DNA of 26,279 nucleotides from Planctomycetota bacterium (GTDB lineage: Bacteria; Planctomycetota; Planctomycetia; Pirellulales; Pirellulaceae): contig JAJRVM010000020.1 in the NCBI GenBank assembly GCA_024277285.1, positions 1-26,279 of the forward strand, given 5' to 3'. The notes below the pieces were generated by a model. That model ran no database searches. It had not been told where the DNA came from and was given only the letters and a program-made list of their open reading frames with translations. Position 1 is the stretch's first letter, and the number at the start of each line of letters is the position of its first letter. Shown piece by piece: positions 23,721 to 26,279 of the stretch. The position numbers and the translations under genes are program-made.

Positions 23721-23799
23721 CTGACAGACGCCGTGTCTGATGGACCCGTGTCTGATAGACGCATCGCCTGATAGACGCATCGCCTGATAGACGCGGTGT
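23721..23799. repeat. Five 15-16 bp tandem repeats upstream of purA
   Basis: Units CTGACAGACGCCGTGT, CTGATGGACCCGTGT, CTGATAGACGCATCGC, CTGATAGACGCATCGC and CTGATAGACGCGGTGT lie head to tail. The third and fourth are identical. The array ends 68 bp before the purA start codon. Confidence 0.9.
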
Positions 23800-23834
23800 C
23801 TGTCGAGGGGCGATTTTGGCTTGTTTACCGTTGA

Positions 23835-25178
<1,344 letters not shown>

Positions 25179-25417
25179 TTCGGTCTAGGCATTTCGAGAG
25201 AAGTGTCTCGTCGGAGGCCATAATCTTATTGCGTGACAACTTGGCGTGCGATATCAAGGCTGGCAATGCCAAAGCTGGCGTCGTCGCTTTGTTGCCGGGT
25301 GCGGAACGTGACCGCGAATGATCGGCGAGTCGCGCGTTTGCCGGGCGTTCCATCATGTTGAACAGGTCTTGTTACAGTTGCTGTTTTCATCGACTTCGGA
25401 GCCTATCGCGGTAAGCT
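25179..25417. other. Spacer between purA and uppS
   Basis: 239 bp with no supported gene, terminator or repeat. The uppS ribosome site (GGTAAG) is weak. Confidence 0.35.
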
Positions 25418-26188
25418 ATGTTCTCGGATTCAACGGATCGATCGGCCGGCGAAAGTGGAGCACTGGACGACGTTGCGCGCGCTCAGTGCCCCCGCCACAT
25501 TGCCATTATCATGGATGGCAACGGCCGTTGGGCGCAGCGTCGCAACATGCCTCGCATCGAGGGCCATCGTCGTGGTGTCGCCAGTGTGCGGCGTACGGTG
25601 GAACAATGCACACGATTGGGCGTAGAACAGCTGACGTTGTACTGTCTATCCAGCGAGAATTGGAAACGCCCGCCGCACGAACTTGATTTTCTGATGCATC
25701 TGCTCGAACAGTATATGATCGAAGAACGCAGTACGATCATGCGGCAGGATATCTCGGTGGAGATCATTGGGCGGCGGATCGGCATCCCTGCTCGCGTGTT
25801 GGAGGAGATCGATCGAACTATTTCGATGAGTGCCGCCAATAAGGGGACGCGTCTGTGCCTGGCTATCAATTACGGCGGCCGCGCGGAGGTGGTCGACGCC
25901 GTGCGTGAAATCGCGCGGGAGGTACAACGGGACGAGTTGGTCCCAGATGAAATTGACGAAGAAACGATCGCGGCACATCTGTACACGGCGGGAAGACCTG
26001 ACCCTGATCTGTTGATTCGTACGGCGGGCGAAATGCGGGTCAGCAATTTCCTGCTGTGGCAAATCAGTTACGCTGAGCTGTGGGTCACGCCGCGCTGCTG
26101 GCCTGATTTTTCCATCGAGGATTTACACGAAGCAATTCGCTCCTACGCTCGACGCGACCGCCGTTTTGGCGGACTGCCCGAAGTCTGA
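25418..26188 (+). CDS. uppS: Isoprenyl transferase (undecaprenyl diphosphate synthase)
   Basis: Cis-prenyltransferase that elongates farnesyl diphosphate with isopentenyl diphosphate to C55-PP, the lipid carrier precursor for peptidoglycan and surface polysaccharides. 256 residues. Family motifs: HIAIIMDGNGRWA with catalytic D33; GHRRG (49-53); LTLYCLSSENWKRP (72-85); the C-terminal DPDLLIRTAGEMRVSNFLLW and QISYAELWVTP, where RTxGExRxSNFxLWQ binds the diphosphate. About 24 residues of a non-conserved N-terminal tail precede the core. I chose the ATG at 25418; a start inside the tail cannot be excluded. A possible frame begins in the overlapping ATGA-type position at the stop codon. Confidence 0.96.
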   Translation: MFSDSTDRSAGESGALDDVARAQCPRHIAIIMDGNGRWAQRRNMPRIEGHRRGVASVRRTVEQCTRLGVEQLTLYCLSSENWKRPPHELDFLMHLLEQYMIEERSTIMRQDISVEIIGRRIGIPARVLEEIDRTISMSAANKGTRLCLAINYGGRAEVVDAVREIAREVQRDELVPDEIDEETIAAHLYTAGRPDPDLLIRTAGEMRVSNFLLWQISYAELWVTPRCWPDFSIEDLHEAIRSYARRDRRFGGLPEV

Positions 26189-26279
26189 TGAGGCAGCCTT
26201 GGCGTTGCTCGGTTGGCTGGGTTCTCGATCGCTTGAGTCGCCAGGAGTCGGCCGCAGTGTCAATGAGCCGCAGTGTCAA
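26188..26279 (+). CDS. Possible start of a downstream gene overlapping the uppS stop (partial)
   Basis: The uppS stop TGA and an ATG share an A (TGATG), a common coupling arrangement. The frame from 26188 (MRQPWRCSVGWVLDRLSRQE) stays open to the window edge. In many bacteria cdsA follows uppS, but these residues do not look like CdsA, and a tandem repeat lies at the end. It may be only intergenic DNA. Confidence 0.2.
   Translation, partial: MRQPWRCSVGWVLDRLSRQESAAVSMSRSV
26251..26279. repeat. 16-bp tandem repeat at the window edge
   Basis: GCCGCAGTGTCAATGA (26251-26266) is followed by GCCGCAGTGTCAA (26267-26279), where the window ends. Further copies may lie beyond the edge. Confidence 0.8.

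Overview
The window looks like chromosomal DNA of a planctomycete, most likely of the Pirellulales group (Rhodopirellula/Blastopirellula relatives). This is an inference from protein style, not from a search. The pointers are a ClpS with the KRDQIHAYG...GSM..IEP ending, an archaeal-type GGEGNGG phosphohexomutase, an ECF sigma factor relic, a secreted protein with SPOR-like modules, many GTG starts, loose gene packing and repeat-rich intergenic DNA. No rRNA, tRNA, CRISPR array, transposase or prophage was seen.

Layout. 1-2.7 kb: an HDOD protein with a degenerate GGDEF-like domain, divergent from a stand-alone response regulator. 2.8-3.5 kb: a 29-residue very basic protein that resembles the bS22/mS38 ribosomal peptides, then a broken ECF sigma factor gene. 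3.5-9.1 kb: a UvrC without its C-terminal HhH domain, then two divergent alpha-D-phosphohexomutases of different subfamilies. 9.2-12 kb: an M20 dipeptidase followed by seryl-tRNA synthetase on the minus strand. 12.2-15.8 kb: 33-bp hairpin repeats, clpS, a MtaB-type methylthiotransferase and a secreted SPOR-like protein. 15.8-18.4 kb: dispersed repeats, the ITP/XTP pyrophosphatase, a small membrane protein and a Crp/Fnr regulator. 18.4-20.8 kb: the hcp locus, with a TTGAC-N4-ATCAA box and a strong terminator. 20.8-26.3 kb: an ArsR regulator, a SpoU-type RNA methyltransferase, 1.3 kb of hairpins and repeats, purA and uppS.

How the genes fit together. Most are housekeeping: translation and tRNA modification (serS, mtaB, SpoU methylase, the small basic peptide), proteolysis (clpS), nucleotides (purA, rdgB), cell envelope precursors (glmM-like mutase, uppS), sugar phosphates (PGM) and repair (uvrC). 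The one convincing regulatory circuit is the Crp/Fnr protein and hcp. The regulator has the Fnr-type E-xx-SR recognition helix and lacks the Fnr iron-sulfur cysteine cluster. A matching palindrome sits exactly where a class II activator site would be in the hcp upstream region, which suggests a nitrosative or anaerobic stress response.

The most unusual layer is non-coding. Tandem duplications with a 15-17 bp period occur at many separate places, and in one case they interrupt the ECF sigma gene. There are also two copies of an inverted-repeat element with TTTGCCC half-sites, two copies of a roughly 110-125 bp dispersed repeat, and a dense block of small perfect hairpins. I found no clear new enzymatic or defence system.
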